A DNA stretch of 7,475 bases from Tannerellaceae bacterium. GTDB lineage: Bacteria > Bacteroidota > Bacteroidia > Bacteroidales > Tannerellaceae. Both the position numbers and the translations under genes were made by a program. The stretch spans positions 1 to 7,475 of the forward strand of contig JAITHO010000158.1 in assembly GCA_031279915.1 (NCBI GenBank), given 5' to 3'. The notes under the pieces were generated by a model. The model saw only the letters and a program-made list of their open reading frames with translations, was not told the DNA's origin and did not search any database. How positions within the stretch are numbered: the stretch's first letter is position 1; each line of letters begins with the position of its first letter. Below, one piece after another: positions 1 through 6,420 of this stretch.

Positions 1-119
1 TTCCTTTTGGATTACTATAGTAGATTGACATCGTAAATAAGGAACCGCCGTATGCCGAACGGCACGTACGGTGGTGTGGGAGGACGGAGCGGGAAATAAT
101 CCCGTTCCTCCTACCCGAT
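1..119 (+). mobile_element. Group II intron, 3' end only (retroelement)
   Basis: This is the 3' terminal part of a self-splicing group II intron; the rest, including most of the reverse transcriptase/maturase gene normally carried in domain IV, lies left of the window. It is identified from foldable domains V and VI and from the 3' end CGAT (116-119), which fits the AY ending typical of these introns. Frame 1 from base 1 is open for eleven codons (FLLDYYSRLTS) before TAA at 34-36. This could be the last residues of the intron-encoded protein, but it is too short to prove. The intron is on the + strand, opposite to the neighbouring upxY gene, and its 3' splice site is 19 bases from the upxY stop codon. 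The class is not certain: a CGC triad at the base of domain V is seen in class C and some other bacterial classes. Confidence 0.85.
42..119 (+). ncRNA. Group II intron catalytic domains V and VI
   Basis: Domain V: bases 44-52 pair with 67-75 (with one G-U pair), a two-base bulge is left at 65-66, bases 53-56 pair with 61-64, and GAAC (57-60) is the terminal loop. This is the standard shape of the catalytic hairpin, and CGC at 46-48 is the likely catalytic triad. Domain VI: 78-80 pair with 114-116, 81-84 with 109-112, 86-94 with 100-108 (one G-U wobble), C85 is bulged, and 95-99 form the loop. A113 is left unpaired on the 3' side of the stem, seven bases from the end of the intron at 119. That is the expected place of the branch-point adenosine. 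Both domains look intact, so this end of the intron appears able to splice. Confidence 0.85.
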
Positions 120-138
120 CGCGCTTATCTGTGCTTTT

Positions 139-642
139 CTATAGCTTGCCCGTTGGGCCAACCTGGCTGATGGGGATTTGCAGCATCACGCCCATCTGCT
201 CGATGTAGAGCTGAACGGTTCCGTTGCGGATGCGCCTCACTTTGCCCGACACGCGCTTCATCGGCCCGGCAAGCACCTCTACTTCGTCGCCAATGATAAT
301 CTCTCGCTTCTCGGCCAATTGCAGGAAGGTGTTGATGGCGTCGATGTCCTTCTGCAAAAGAACCGCCGGCACTCCGCCATACATCACCACCCGCGACACG
401 CCGTAAACCATCGTCAGAGTATGCAGCATCGACAATGAACAACGAACAAAAATGTATGAACGGAAAAGAGGCTGGTCAACGATCTTTATCCTGTCTGACC
501 ACACACGCGGCGCACGGTGAATGGGAAGCCAGCACTCAACGCCTTTCCGCAGCAATCGCAAGCGAACCTGCTTCTCGGCCTGGGCCGATGTGTAAAGAAC
601 GTACCATTGGTCCGTGCTCACAGGGCTTTTATCTGTATCCAT
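139..642 (-). CDS. upxY: UpxY-family transcription antiterminator (NusG paralog)
   Basis: This 167-residue protein belongs to the specialised NusG group. In Bacteroides, UpxY proteins are encoded first in capsular polysaccharide operons and let RNA polymerase read through the long operon. The N-terminal NGN domain spans roughly residues 12-105, starting at WYVLYTSAQAEKQV, with a central LFRSYIFV strand (59-66). A KOW motif follows at about 118-139 (GDEVEVLAGP, then GKVRRI). The length is normal and the C-terminus looks complete. I chose ATG at 642 because family members start shortly before the WYVLYT strand. An in-frame ATG at 717 would add 25 residues unlike the family and would lie upstream of the likely promoter. 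No Shine-Dalgarno is seen. The operon it should serve would lie left of the window, beyond the oppositely oriented intron. The family is secure; which glycan operon it controls is unknown. Confidence 0.92.
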   Translation of the reverse strand: MDTDKSPVSTDQWYVLYTSAQAEKQVRLRLLRKGVECWLPIHRAPRVWSDRIKIVDQPLFRSYIFVRCSLSMLHTLTMVYGVSRVVMYGGVPAVLLQKDIDAINTFLQLAEKREIIIGDEVEVLAGPMKRVSGKVRRIRNGTVQLYIEQMGVMLQIPISQVGPTGKL

Positions 643-654
643 AATATAGTCAAA

Positions 655-684
655 ATTGATTGTAATCCTTTTTTTGTAATATTG
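655..684 (+). promoter_or_regulatory. Possible promoter of the exported oxidoreductase gene
   Basis: ATTG (655-658) and TAATATTG (677-684) are each one mismatch from the Bacteroides -33 and -7 elements, but the 18-base spacer is one base short of the usual 19-21. The start would be near 687, about 48 bases before the ATG at 736. An alternative is TTTG (673-676) with TAGCCTTA (700-707), which fits less well. The site would overlap the upxY promoter back to back. Confidence 0.3.
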
Positions 685-686
685 CG

Positions 687-718
687 CGAAAATAAAAGGT
701 AGCCTTAAAATGTACAAA
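687..718 (-). promoter_or_regulatory. Promoter of upxY
   Basis: On the - strand, TTTG (718-715) is followed after exactly 20 bases by TATTTTCG (694-687), one mismatch from the Bacteroides -7 consensus TAnnTTTG. Transcription would start near 683, giving a leader of about 41 bases before the ATG at 642. Spacing and position both fit. Confidence 0.6.
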
Positions 719-735
719 TAAAGAATATATCCATT

Positions 736-2058
736 ATGAACAGACGAAACTTTCTCCAGAAATCAGCAATCACCGCCGCCGGCCTTGGCATCTCGCCACT
801 CGTGAGCCGCTCATTCGCGTCCATGCAAGCCGCCTCAGCTCCGGCAAACAAGATTAAAGTAGGCCTGATTGGATGTCGCAGCCAGGGATACTCCAACCTC
901 AACGTCTTCCTCGACTATCCGGAGGTAGAATGCGTTGCCCTCTGCGATGTCGACGATTATTGGCTGAACAAGCGGGCCGAAGATGTAGAGAAAAAATGCG
1001 GACGCAAGCCGGCTGCCCTCTACAAAGATTGGCGGCGAGTGATTGACAATAAAGACATCGACGCCGTCGTCATCGGAACGCCCGACCATTGGCATTGCCT
1101 GCAAATGATTGCAGCGGTGCAGGTCGGCAAGGATGTATACGTCGAGAAGCCGCTCTCGAATACCATTCAGGAATGCGACTTGATGCTGCAAGCGGCCCGG
1201 CGCTACAATCGGGTCGTGCAGGTCGGGCAATGGCAGCGCAGCGATCCGCACTGGGACGAGGCTGCGGCTTTCATCCGCGACGGCAAGATCGGGCGCGTGC
1301 GAACAGTGAAAGTATGGGCCTGGCAAGACGGCAAACCCACTATCCCCATCAAGCCCGATAGCTCAGCGCCCGCCGGAGTCGACTACGATATGTGGCTCGG
1401 CCCTGCTCCGGCCAGAGCGTTCAACGAGAATCGCTTTCACTATAACTTCCGCTTCTTTTGGGACTATGCCGGAGGGCTCATGTCAGACTGGGGAGTGCAT
1501 CTGCTCGACTATGCGCTCGAGGCGATGAACGCCAATCTGCCCGCCAAAACTTATGGAGCCGGAGGGAAGTTCGCATATCCAAGCGACGCCATGGAAACGC
1601 CCGACACTCTCATGGCAACCTACCGCTACAAGGACTTCAACATCATCTGGGATCATGCATGCGGCATCAATCACGGCATCTTCGACAAAAAGGAAGGGCT
1701 CGCATTCTATGGCGAGAACGGCACTCTGCTCCTAACGCGAGCAGGATGGGAAGTCATTCCGGTCATGGCCAATAACTCGCCGCGGATGGAAGCCGTCCCC
1801 TTCCGCAAGGGCGAAGGCAAAGGACTGTACCGGCACGTTGGCAACTTCCTCAGCTGCATGAATAGCCGCAAACTCCCCGCCGCCGATATAGCCATCGGAT
1901 CAAAAGTCGCAATCATGTCGCATCTCGCCAACATCTCCTGCAGAATCGGGCGCGAAGTAACGTGGGACGTCGAAGCCGGAAAACTAATCGCCGACCTCGA
2001 AGCAATAAACATGGCTCAAGCCGTATATCGCTCGCCATGGACGCTCCCAAAGATTTAA
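736..2058 (+). CDS. Tat-exported Gfo/Idh/MocA-family oxidoreductase
   Basis: This 440-residue protein is of the glucose-fructose oxidoreductase / inositol dehydrogenase / MocA family, which uses NAD(P) to oxidise or reduce sugars and related polyols. Residues 1-28 form a twin-arginine signal (RRNFLQK at 3-9, then a hydrophobic stretch), so the folded enzyme is probably exported to the periplasm. The Rossmann domain begins at about residue 40 with GLIGCRSQG (43-51), followed by CDVDD (70-74), TPDHWH (115-120) and the family motif EKPLS (137-141). The second half carries DYDMWLGPAP (216-225) and DWGVHLLD (251-258), which holds the conserved aspartate and histidine of the active-site region. EKP at the position where GH109 glycosidases usually differ argues for a dehydrogenase, but the substrate cannot be read from the sequence. 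The ATG at 736 is set by the Tat signal. The gene is divergent from upxY and is ended by the hairpin at 2091-2128. Confidence 0.9.
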   Translation: MNRRNFLQKSAITAAGLGISPLVSRSFASMQAASAPANKIKVGLIGCRSQGYSNLNVFLDYPEVECVALCDVDDYWLNKRAEDVEKKCGRKPAALYKDWRRVIDNKDIDAVVIGTPDHWHCLQMIAAVQVGKDVYVEKPLSNTIQECDLMLQAARRYNRVVQVGQWQRSDPHWDEAAAFIRDGKIGRVRTVKVWAWQDGKPTIPIKPDSSAPAGVDYDMWLGPAPARAFNENRFHYNFRFFWDYAGGLMSDWGVHLLDYALEAMNANLPAKTYGAGGKFAYPSDAMETPDTLMATYRYKDFNIIWDHACGINHGIFDKKEGLAFYGENGTLLLTRAGWEVIPVMANNSPRMEAVPFRKGEGKGLYRHVGNFLSCMNSRKLPAADIAIGSKVAIMSHLANISCRIGREVTWDVEAGKLIADLEAINMAQAVYRSPWTLPKI

Positions 2059-2090
2059 AATGACCGTATAGATTGAAGGATTTGGCTAAG

Positions 2091-2128
2091 ATAAAGGCCG
2101 CGCAACATAATCACTGCGCGGCCTTTAT
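2091..2128. terminator. Bidirectional hairpin terminator
   Basis: A perfect 14-bp stem (2091-2104 with 2115-2128) encloses a 10-base loop. The core is GC-rich (GGCCGCGCA and its complement), flanked by A-rich and T-rich ends on either side, so it can work on both strands. It lies 32 bases after the oxidoreductase stop and 21 bases after the end of the convergent ferredoxin gene, and is the likely shared terminator. Confidence 0.85.
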
Positions 2129-2149
2129 TACAATGGTATAGTGCAAATC

Positions 2150-2968
2150 TTACTCAATAATCTCGCCTGAAACCGAAACCACTGCAACGCTGAGCGGCAG
2201 ATCGGGCTTGGATGCAGCCACCGCCAAGTTCGCCAGCTTAAGCAATCCCCGACAGCAAGGCACCTCCATGATCAACACCGTAAGCGAACGAATCCGTGCA
2301 ACCCGAATCAGCTCCGAAAGCTTAGCCACATACGACTGGAGATCCTCATCAAGCTTCGGACACGCAATAGCCAACCTCTTCCCTCTAAGAAAACGGCTAT
2401 GGAAATCGCCAAGCGCAAAGGCCGTACAATCCGCTGCAAGCAACAGATCAGCCTCCACGAAGAATCCGGCATGAGGATTAATCAGTCGGAGTTGAACGGG
2501 AAACTGTCTGAGCTCCGAAGCTTGCGATTGCGCCGGCAAGGAATCGGTATCCGTTGGCGATACCTCACGCATAGCAGATCCTGGACAGCCGCATGCCAAT
2601 GGCTCGGATTCCGGCCTATAACTCATCTGCAATCCATGCGCCTCCAAATAATCCAAGCCTTCGCGCAGCAGAGCCATCTCCCCATGCGCCTCCAGATGCC
2701 TCAGATGCGCCATGACCGTAGCCTCTCCTTTAGGCGCCAAACGCTCCATCACCGCCGCCTCCGAATAAGGTTCCGCCTCGCGCTCCTCCACAGCGATCGC
2801 CCCAGCATGACATTCGCCGATGCAGGCCCCAAGCCCGTCGCAGTATAGCTCGGAAACCATCCGAGCCTTCCCCTCAATAAGCTGCAAAGCTCCCTCATGG
2901 CAGCCCTCAACACAAGAGCCGCATCCGTCGCAAAGCTCCTCGTCTATCCTAATAATCTTTCGTATCAT
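2150..2968 (-). CDS. 4Fe-4S polyferredoxin-like iron-sulfur protein
   Basis: This 272-residue protein is of a family common in strict anaerobes, often annotated only as a 4Fe-4S ferredoxin or iron-sulfur binding protein. It is presumably a cytoplasmic electron carrier; its partner is unknown. The N-terminal domain has a full cluster motif C13-x2-C16-x2-C19-x3-C23. The second motif is C43-x5-C49-x3-C53, where Leu46 stands in for the expected cysteine; I recall this YCDGLGAC form as usual for the family. Further conserved cysteines lie in ACGCPG (125-130), ADC (179-181), CP (203-204) and PCCRG (237-241), so the C-terminal part may hold another metal site. I chose ATG 2968 (MIRKIIRIDEE) because family proteins begin this way. 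An in-frame ATG at 3010 falls in the -7 promoter box. Both cluster motifs end in Cys-His rather than the usual Cys-Pro. Confidence 0.88.
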   Translation of the reverse strand: MIRKIIRIDEELCDGCGSCVEGCHEGALQLIEGKARMVSELYCDGLGACIGECHAGAIAVEEREAEPYSEAAVMERLAPKGEATVMAHLRHLEAHGEMALLREGLDYLEAHGLQMSYRPESEPLACGCPGSAMREVSPTDTDSLPAQSQASELRQFPVQLRLINPHAGFFVEADLLLAADCTAFALGDFHSRFLRGKRLAIACPKLDEDLQSYVAKLSELIRVARIRSLTVLIMEVPCCRGLLKLANLAVAASKPDLPLSVAVVSVSGEIIE

Positions 2969-3007
2969 AATTAAAAGTTTAATTGTTCGATATACAAAAA
3001 TCGGCTG

Positions 3008-3053
3008 CAAACTTAAGCACCCACGTGAGCAAATCCTGTCACAAATGTTACAG
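3008..3053 (-). promoter_or_regulatory. Ferredoxin gene promoter with upstream dyad (likely activator site)
   Basis: On the - strand, TAAGTTTG (3015-3008) is a perfect match to the Bacteroides -7 element. A start near 3004 would give a leader of about 36 bases. No TTTG lies 19-21 bases upstream: the nearest ones are at 14 and 26 bases. Instead an 18-bp dyad, CTGTCACAAATGTTACAG (3036-3053), with seven of eight arm positions paired, is centred about 40 bp upstream of the start. That is where Crp/Fnr-type activators bind at class II promoters. The -7 box is well supported; the activator is inference. Confidence 0.5.
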
Positions 3054-3097
3054 ATAAATCTCCTCGCGTCTGAAATAACATCCGCCCGCCGCTTCGA

Positions 3098-3129
3098 TTC
3101 GCGATTCTTGGCCTAAAACCCTACCTTTG
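3098..3129 (+). promoter_or_regulatory. Promoter of metG
   Basis: TACCTTTG (3122-3129) is a perfect -7 element, and TTCG (3098-3101), one mismatch from TTTG, lies 20 bases upstream. The start of transcription would be near 3132. This leaves a very short leader and rules out the TTG codon at 3127 as a start. Confidence 0.6.
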
Positions 3130-3150
3130 CTCGCTCAAATGAAAAAAGTT

Positions 3151-5199
3151 ATGAAAAAACAATTCAAAAGAACTCTCATCACAACCGCCCTGCCTTATGC
3201 AAATGGCCCGGTTCACATCGGACACTTGGCAGGCGTTTACGTTCCGGCAGATATTTACGCGCGCTATCTCCGCATGAAAGGCGAGGAAACGCTTATGATT
3301 GGAGGCTCCGACGAGCACGGCGTGCCTATCACTATCAGGGCTCGCAAGGAGGGTCTAACGCCGCAGGAGATTGTCGACCGATACCACGAGATGATCAGGC
3401 AATCCTTCGCCGACTTCGGCATCAGCTTCGATATTTATTCCCGCACTACTTCGCAGATGCACTACGATACGGCTTCCGACTTCTTCAGAACGCTCTACGA
3501 CAAGGGAGCTTTCACCGAGCAGTCATGCGAGCAATACTACGACGAGGAGGCGGGCCTCTTCCTTGCCGATCGCTACATCATGGGCTCCTGCCCTCATTGC
3601 AGCAACGAAAATGCTTACGGCGATCAATGCGAATCCTGCGGCAGCTCGCTCAGCCCAACCGAGCTGATCAATCCGCGCTCAACGATAAGCGGCAGCGTTC
3701 CGGTGATGCGAGAAACCTCGCACTGGTATCTCCCTTTAGACAGATATGAAGCCTTCCTGCGCGAATGGATCCTGGACGGGCATCGCGAATGGAAGCCGAA
3801 CGTGTACGGGCAATGCAAGAGCTGGCTCGATACCGGACTGCTTCCGCGGGCCGTCAGTCGCGACCTCGACTGGGGAATCCCCGTGCCGGTGGAGGGAGCC
3901 AGCGGGAAGGTGCTCTACGTTTGGTTCGATGCGCCGATCGGCTATATCTCGAACACCAAGGAGCTCCGTCCGCATGATTGGGAAAGATGGTGGAAGGACG
4001 ATTCCACGCGGCTGGTGCATTTCATAGGCAAAGACAACATCGTGTTCCATTGCATCATCTTCCCCGTAATGCTTAAAGCCGAAGGGAGCTACATCCTGCC
4101 CGACAATGTTCCGGCCAATGAGTTCCTCAATCTTGAAGGCGAGAAGATCTCGACCTCGCGCAACTGGGCCGTATGGCTGCACGAATACCTGGAGGATCTG
4201 CCCGGCAAGCAAGACGTGCTGCGCTACGTTCTGACGGCCAATGCTCCCGAATCGAAAGACAATGACTTTACCTGGAAAGATTTCCAGGCGCGCAACAATA
4301 ACGAGCTCGTGGCCATACTCGGCAACTTTGTCAATCGAGCTCTGGTGCTTACGGCTAAATACTTCGACGGACGAGTTCCGCAAACAACCGCACCGGCTTA
4401 CGAGTACGATCTGCGCACTCTGAGCGAACTTGCATCGGTGAAGGCCGAGCTCCAGCGGTATCTCGACACGTTCCACTTCCGCGAGGCTCAAAAGGAGGCG
4501 ATGAATCTGGCTCGCATCGGCAATAAGTATCTGGCCGATTCGGAGCCGTGGAAGATTCCCGCCGATTCTCCTCGACTTGCCTCCGTGATGAACATGGCTC
4601 TGCAAATCACCGCCGCTCTGACTGTCGCTTTCGAGCCCTTCCTCCCCTTCAGCATGCAGAAGCTCCGCAATATGCTCAACTTGGAGCAGCTGCCATGGAG
4701 CCGCCTCAACGAACATCTTATCCTCCTCCCCAACCACGCGCTCGGATCGCCGGAACTCTTATTCGAAAAGATAGACGATGCCGTAATAGAAGCCCAGATG
4801 CAGAAGCTTATGAACACTAAAAAAGCTAATGAAGCCAGCGAATCCAAGCCATACAGAGCCGAGCCAATTAGTCCCACGATCTCGTTCGAGGACTTCGCCA
4901 AGCTCGACATTCGTTCCGGCATCATCCTCGAATGTGAGAAGGTTCCCAAGTCTGATAAGCTGCTTCGCCTGCTGGTTGATGACGGACTCGACAAGCGAAC
5001 GATAGTATCGGGCATTGCAGAGCGCTATGATCCGACCGAGCTCGTTGGCCAACAGATCTGCTTCATCGCCAATCTTGCTCCACGGAAGCTCCGCGGCATA
5101 ATGTCGGAGGGAATGATCCTCTGCGCCGAAGATGCAGACGGAACGCTCTCCATCGTTAGTCCCGACATCAAGGTACTTCCCGGAAGCAAAGTCAAATAA
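3151..5199 (+). CDS. metG: Methionyl-tRNA synthetase
   Basis: This enzyme charges tRNA-Met and initiator tRNA with methionine using ATP, in the cytoplasm. It is essential in most bacteria. From ATG 3151 it has 682 residues, the long form typical of Bacteroidetes. The class I signature HIGH is at 22-25 and the KMSKS equivalent is KISTS at 332-336. A zinc knuckle with four cysteines (C147, C150, C160, C163) lies in the connecting domain, and the anticodon-binding helical domain follows. Residues from about 580 to the end form a C-terminal OB-fold tRNA-binding domain (Trbp111-like), which dimerises the enzyme in other bacteria. In-frame starts are TTG 3127, ATG 3139 and ATG 3151. TTG overlaps the -7 box, and ATG 3139 would leave only about six leader bases, so 3151 ([19 protein letters not shown]) is preferred. 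The aminotransferase gene follows after 15 bases, probably co-transcribed. Confidence 0.97.
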   Translation: MKKQFKRTLITTALPYANGPVHIGHLAGVYVPADIYARYLRMKGEETLMIGGSDEHGVPITIRARKEGLTPQEIVDRYHEMIRQSFADFGISFDIYSRTTSQMHYDTASDFFRTLYDKGAFTEQSCEQYYDEEAGLFLADRYIMGSCPHCSNENAYGDQCESCGSSLSPTELINPRSTISGSVPVMRETSHWYLPLDRYEAFLREWILDGHREWKPNVYGQCKSWLDTGLLPRAVSRDLDWGIPVPVEGASGKVLYVWFDAPIGYISNTKELRPHDWERWWKDDSTRLVHFIGKDNIVFHCIIFPVMLKAEGSYILPDNVPANEFLNLEGEKISTSRNWAVWLHEYLEDLPGKQDVLRYVLTANAPESKDNDFTWKDFQARNNNELVAILGNFVNRALVLTAKYFDGRVPQTTAPAYEYDLRTLSELASVKAELQRYLDTFHFREAQKEAMNLARIGNKYLADSEPWKIPADSPRLASVMNMALQITAALTVAFEPFLPFSMQKLRNMLNLEQLPWSRLNEHLILLPNHALGSPELLFEKIDDAVIEAQMQKLMNTKKANEASESKPYRAEPISPTISFEDFAKLDIRSGIILECEKVPKSDKLLRLLVDDGLDKRTIVSGIAERYDPTELVGQQICFIANLAPRKLRGIMSEGMILCAEDADGTLSIVSPDIKVLPGSKVK

Positions 5200-5214
5200 A
5201 GTTCGGCAGAGAAG

Positions 5215-6354
5215 ATGTCCACTCCCAACTCCACAATCCGCATGGTCGATCTTGTTTCGCAGTATCGCAGGCTGAAGATCGAGATCGACGAGGCGATGCA
5301 GGCCGTCATTGAGCGCGGAACCTTCATCAACGGCCCGGAGGTGGAGGAGTTCGCCCGCGATCTTGCATCCTATATCGGCGTCGACCATGTCGTTCCCTGC
5401 GGCAATGGAACCGACGCTCTCCTCATTTCCCTGATGCGCCTTAATCTGCAGCGAGGAGATGAGGTGATTGTTCCGGCTTTCACTTACGCCGCCGCCGTGG
5501 AGGCTGCCATACTTCTGGGATTGACCCCGGTGGCCGTAGATGTCGATGCATATTATAATATCGATCCTAAGGCGGTGGAGGAAGCTGTAAGCGATCGCAC
5601 GCGCGCCCTCATCGTCGTCCATCTTTTCGGACAGTCGTGCGACATGCATCCCATCTTCGAAACGGCCGATCGGCACAATCTGGAGGTGATTGAAGACAAC
5701 GCTCAGTCGCTCGGCGCGCGTTACAGCTTTCCCGACGGCCGCAGCTTTTATACGGGGACGATGGGCGCCGTCGGAGCCTTCTCCTTCTTCCCCACCAAGA
5801 TGCTCGGATGCTTTGGCGACGGAGGGGCGATGGCCACTCGCGATCCTGATCTGGCCGAGGCTCTCCGCAAGACCACCGTTCACGGCCAGAGCTCCAAGTA
5901 TCGCCACCAGATAATAGGCGTGAACTCGCGGCTCGACACTATCCAGGCCGCTCTGCTCAAAGTTAAGCTCAGGCACATAGATGAGGCCATAGCTGCTCGC
6001 CGTGCTGTTGCCGACTTCTACGATGCATCTCTGTCCGGAATCGAAGAGATAGAGATCCCCCGCCGGCATCCTTCCTCCACCCACGTTTACAATCAATACA
6101 CTCTGCGGATAAAGAACGGTCGGCGCGATGAGCTTCAGGCGGCTCTGCGATCGCAGGGCATTCCTTCGGTCGTATACTACCCTTTGGCTATCGACGAGCA
6201 GGAAGCTTTCAAAGCCTATCTCCGTCCGGCATCCTCCACCAAGCTCTCCCGCATTCTCTCCCGCGAAGTTCTATCCCTCCCCATCCATACGGAGATGAAC
6301 GTCGAGGAGCTGAAGCGCATTGCTGAAGCTATTGTGAAGGGACTGAAAACCTAA
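5215..6354 (+). CDS. DegT/DnrJ/EryC1/StrS-family PLP-dependent sugar aminotransferase
   Basis: This 379-residue enzyme belongs to the aminotransferases that add an amino group to keto sugars bound to a nucleotide, for use in lipopolysaccharide, capsule or glycoprotein glycans. PLP-binding features are clear: the phosphate-binding stretch NGTDA (64-68), D161 and Q164 (EDNAQS), S190, and the Schiff-base lysine K195 within FFPTKMLGCFGDGGA. HGQ and GVNSRLDTIQAALL in the second half are also characteristic. The overall pattern resembles WbpE, which makes UDP-2-acetamido-3-amino-glucuronate in Pseudomonas, but the substrate is not proven. The start at 5215 has an A/G-rich stretch before it (GGCAGAGAAG). 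The ATG at 5242 (MVDLVSQYRR) is also possible, as the family fold begins near it. No other glycan gene is visible beside it, which is unusual for this family. Confidence 0.92.
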   Translation: MSTPNSTIRMVDLVSQYRRLKIEIDEAMQAVIERGTFINGPEVEEFARDLASYIGVDHVVPCGNGTDALLISLMRLNLQRGDEVIVPAFTYAAAVEAAILLGLTPVAVDVDAYYNIDPKAVEEAVSDRTRALIVVHLFGQSCDMHPIFETADRHNLEVIEDNAQSLGARYSFPDGRSFYTGTMGAVGAFSFFPTKMLGCFGDGGAMATRDPDLAEALRKTTVHGQSSKYRHQIIGVNSRLDTIQAALLKVKLRHIDEAIAARRAVADFYDASLSGIEEIEIPRRHPSSTHVYNQYTLRIKNGRRDELQAALRSQGIPSVVYYPLAIDEQEAFKAYLRPASSTKLSRILSREVLSLPIHTEMNVEELKRIAEAIVKGLKT

Positions 6355-6420
6355 GGAGGATAGGGCATGGAAAGGGGCTAAAGATCCGTCACCGCAAGCA
6401 AAGCGCAAGAAATACCTGAT

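Noticed and set aside
41..119. Hairpins at the left edge as a rho-independent terminator for upxY
   Set aside because: The two hairpins match group II intron domains V and VI in detail, including bulges and 3' end, and lack a T-run in the upxY direction.
125..442. 105-codon open frame on the - strand overlapping upxY
   Set aside because: It is in another frame of the same strand as upxY, which has clear NGN and KOW domains; the alternative reading is low complexity and charged.
835..1326. 163-codon open frame on the - strand
   Set aside because: Antisense shadow of the oxidoreductase gene; it has no domain or promoter of its own.
736..2058. GH109 glycosidase as identity of the exported protein
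   Set aside because: GH109 enzymes share the fold and the Tat signal, but this protein keeps the EKP motif typical of the dehydrogenases, so oxidoreductase is the safer call.
2399..2848. 149-codon open frame on the + strand
   Set aside because: Shadow of the ferredoxin gene, rich in Arg, Gln and Ser as expected of an out-of-frame reading.
3022..3027. CACGTG palindrome in the ferredoxin promoter region
   Set aside because: A six-base palindrome is common by chance and has no known role at this place in this phylum.
3736..4737. 333-codon open frame on the - strand inside metG
   Set aside because: It lies wholly antisense to conserved MetRS sequence and resembles no family.
4759..6096. 445-codon open frame on the - strand
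   Set aside because: It is antisense to the end of metG and most of the aminotransferase gene, both well supported by motifs. The translation shows no recognisable domain, and long antisense frames are expected from the codon bias here.
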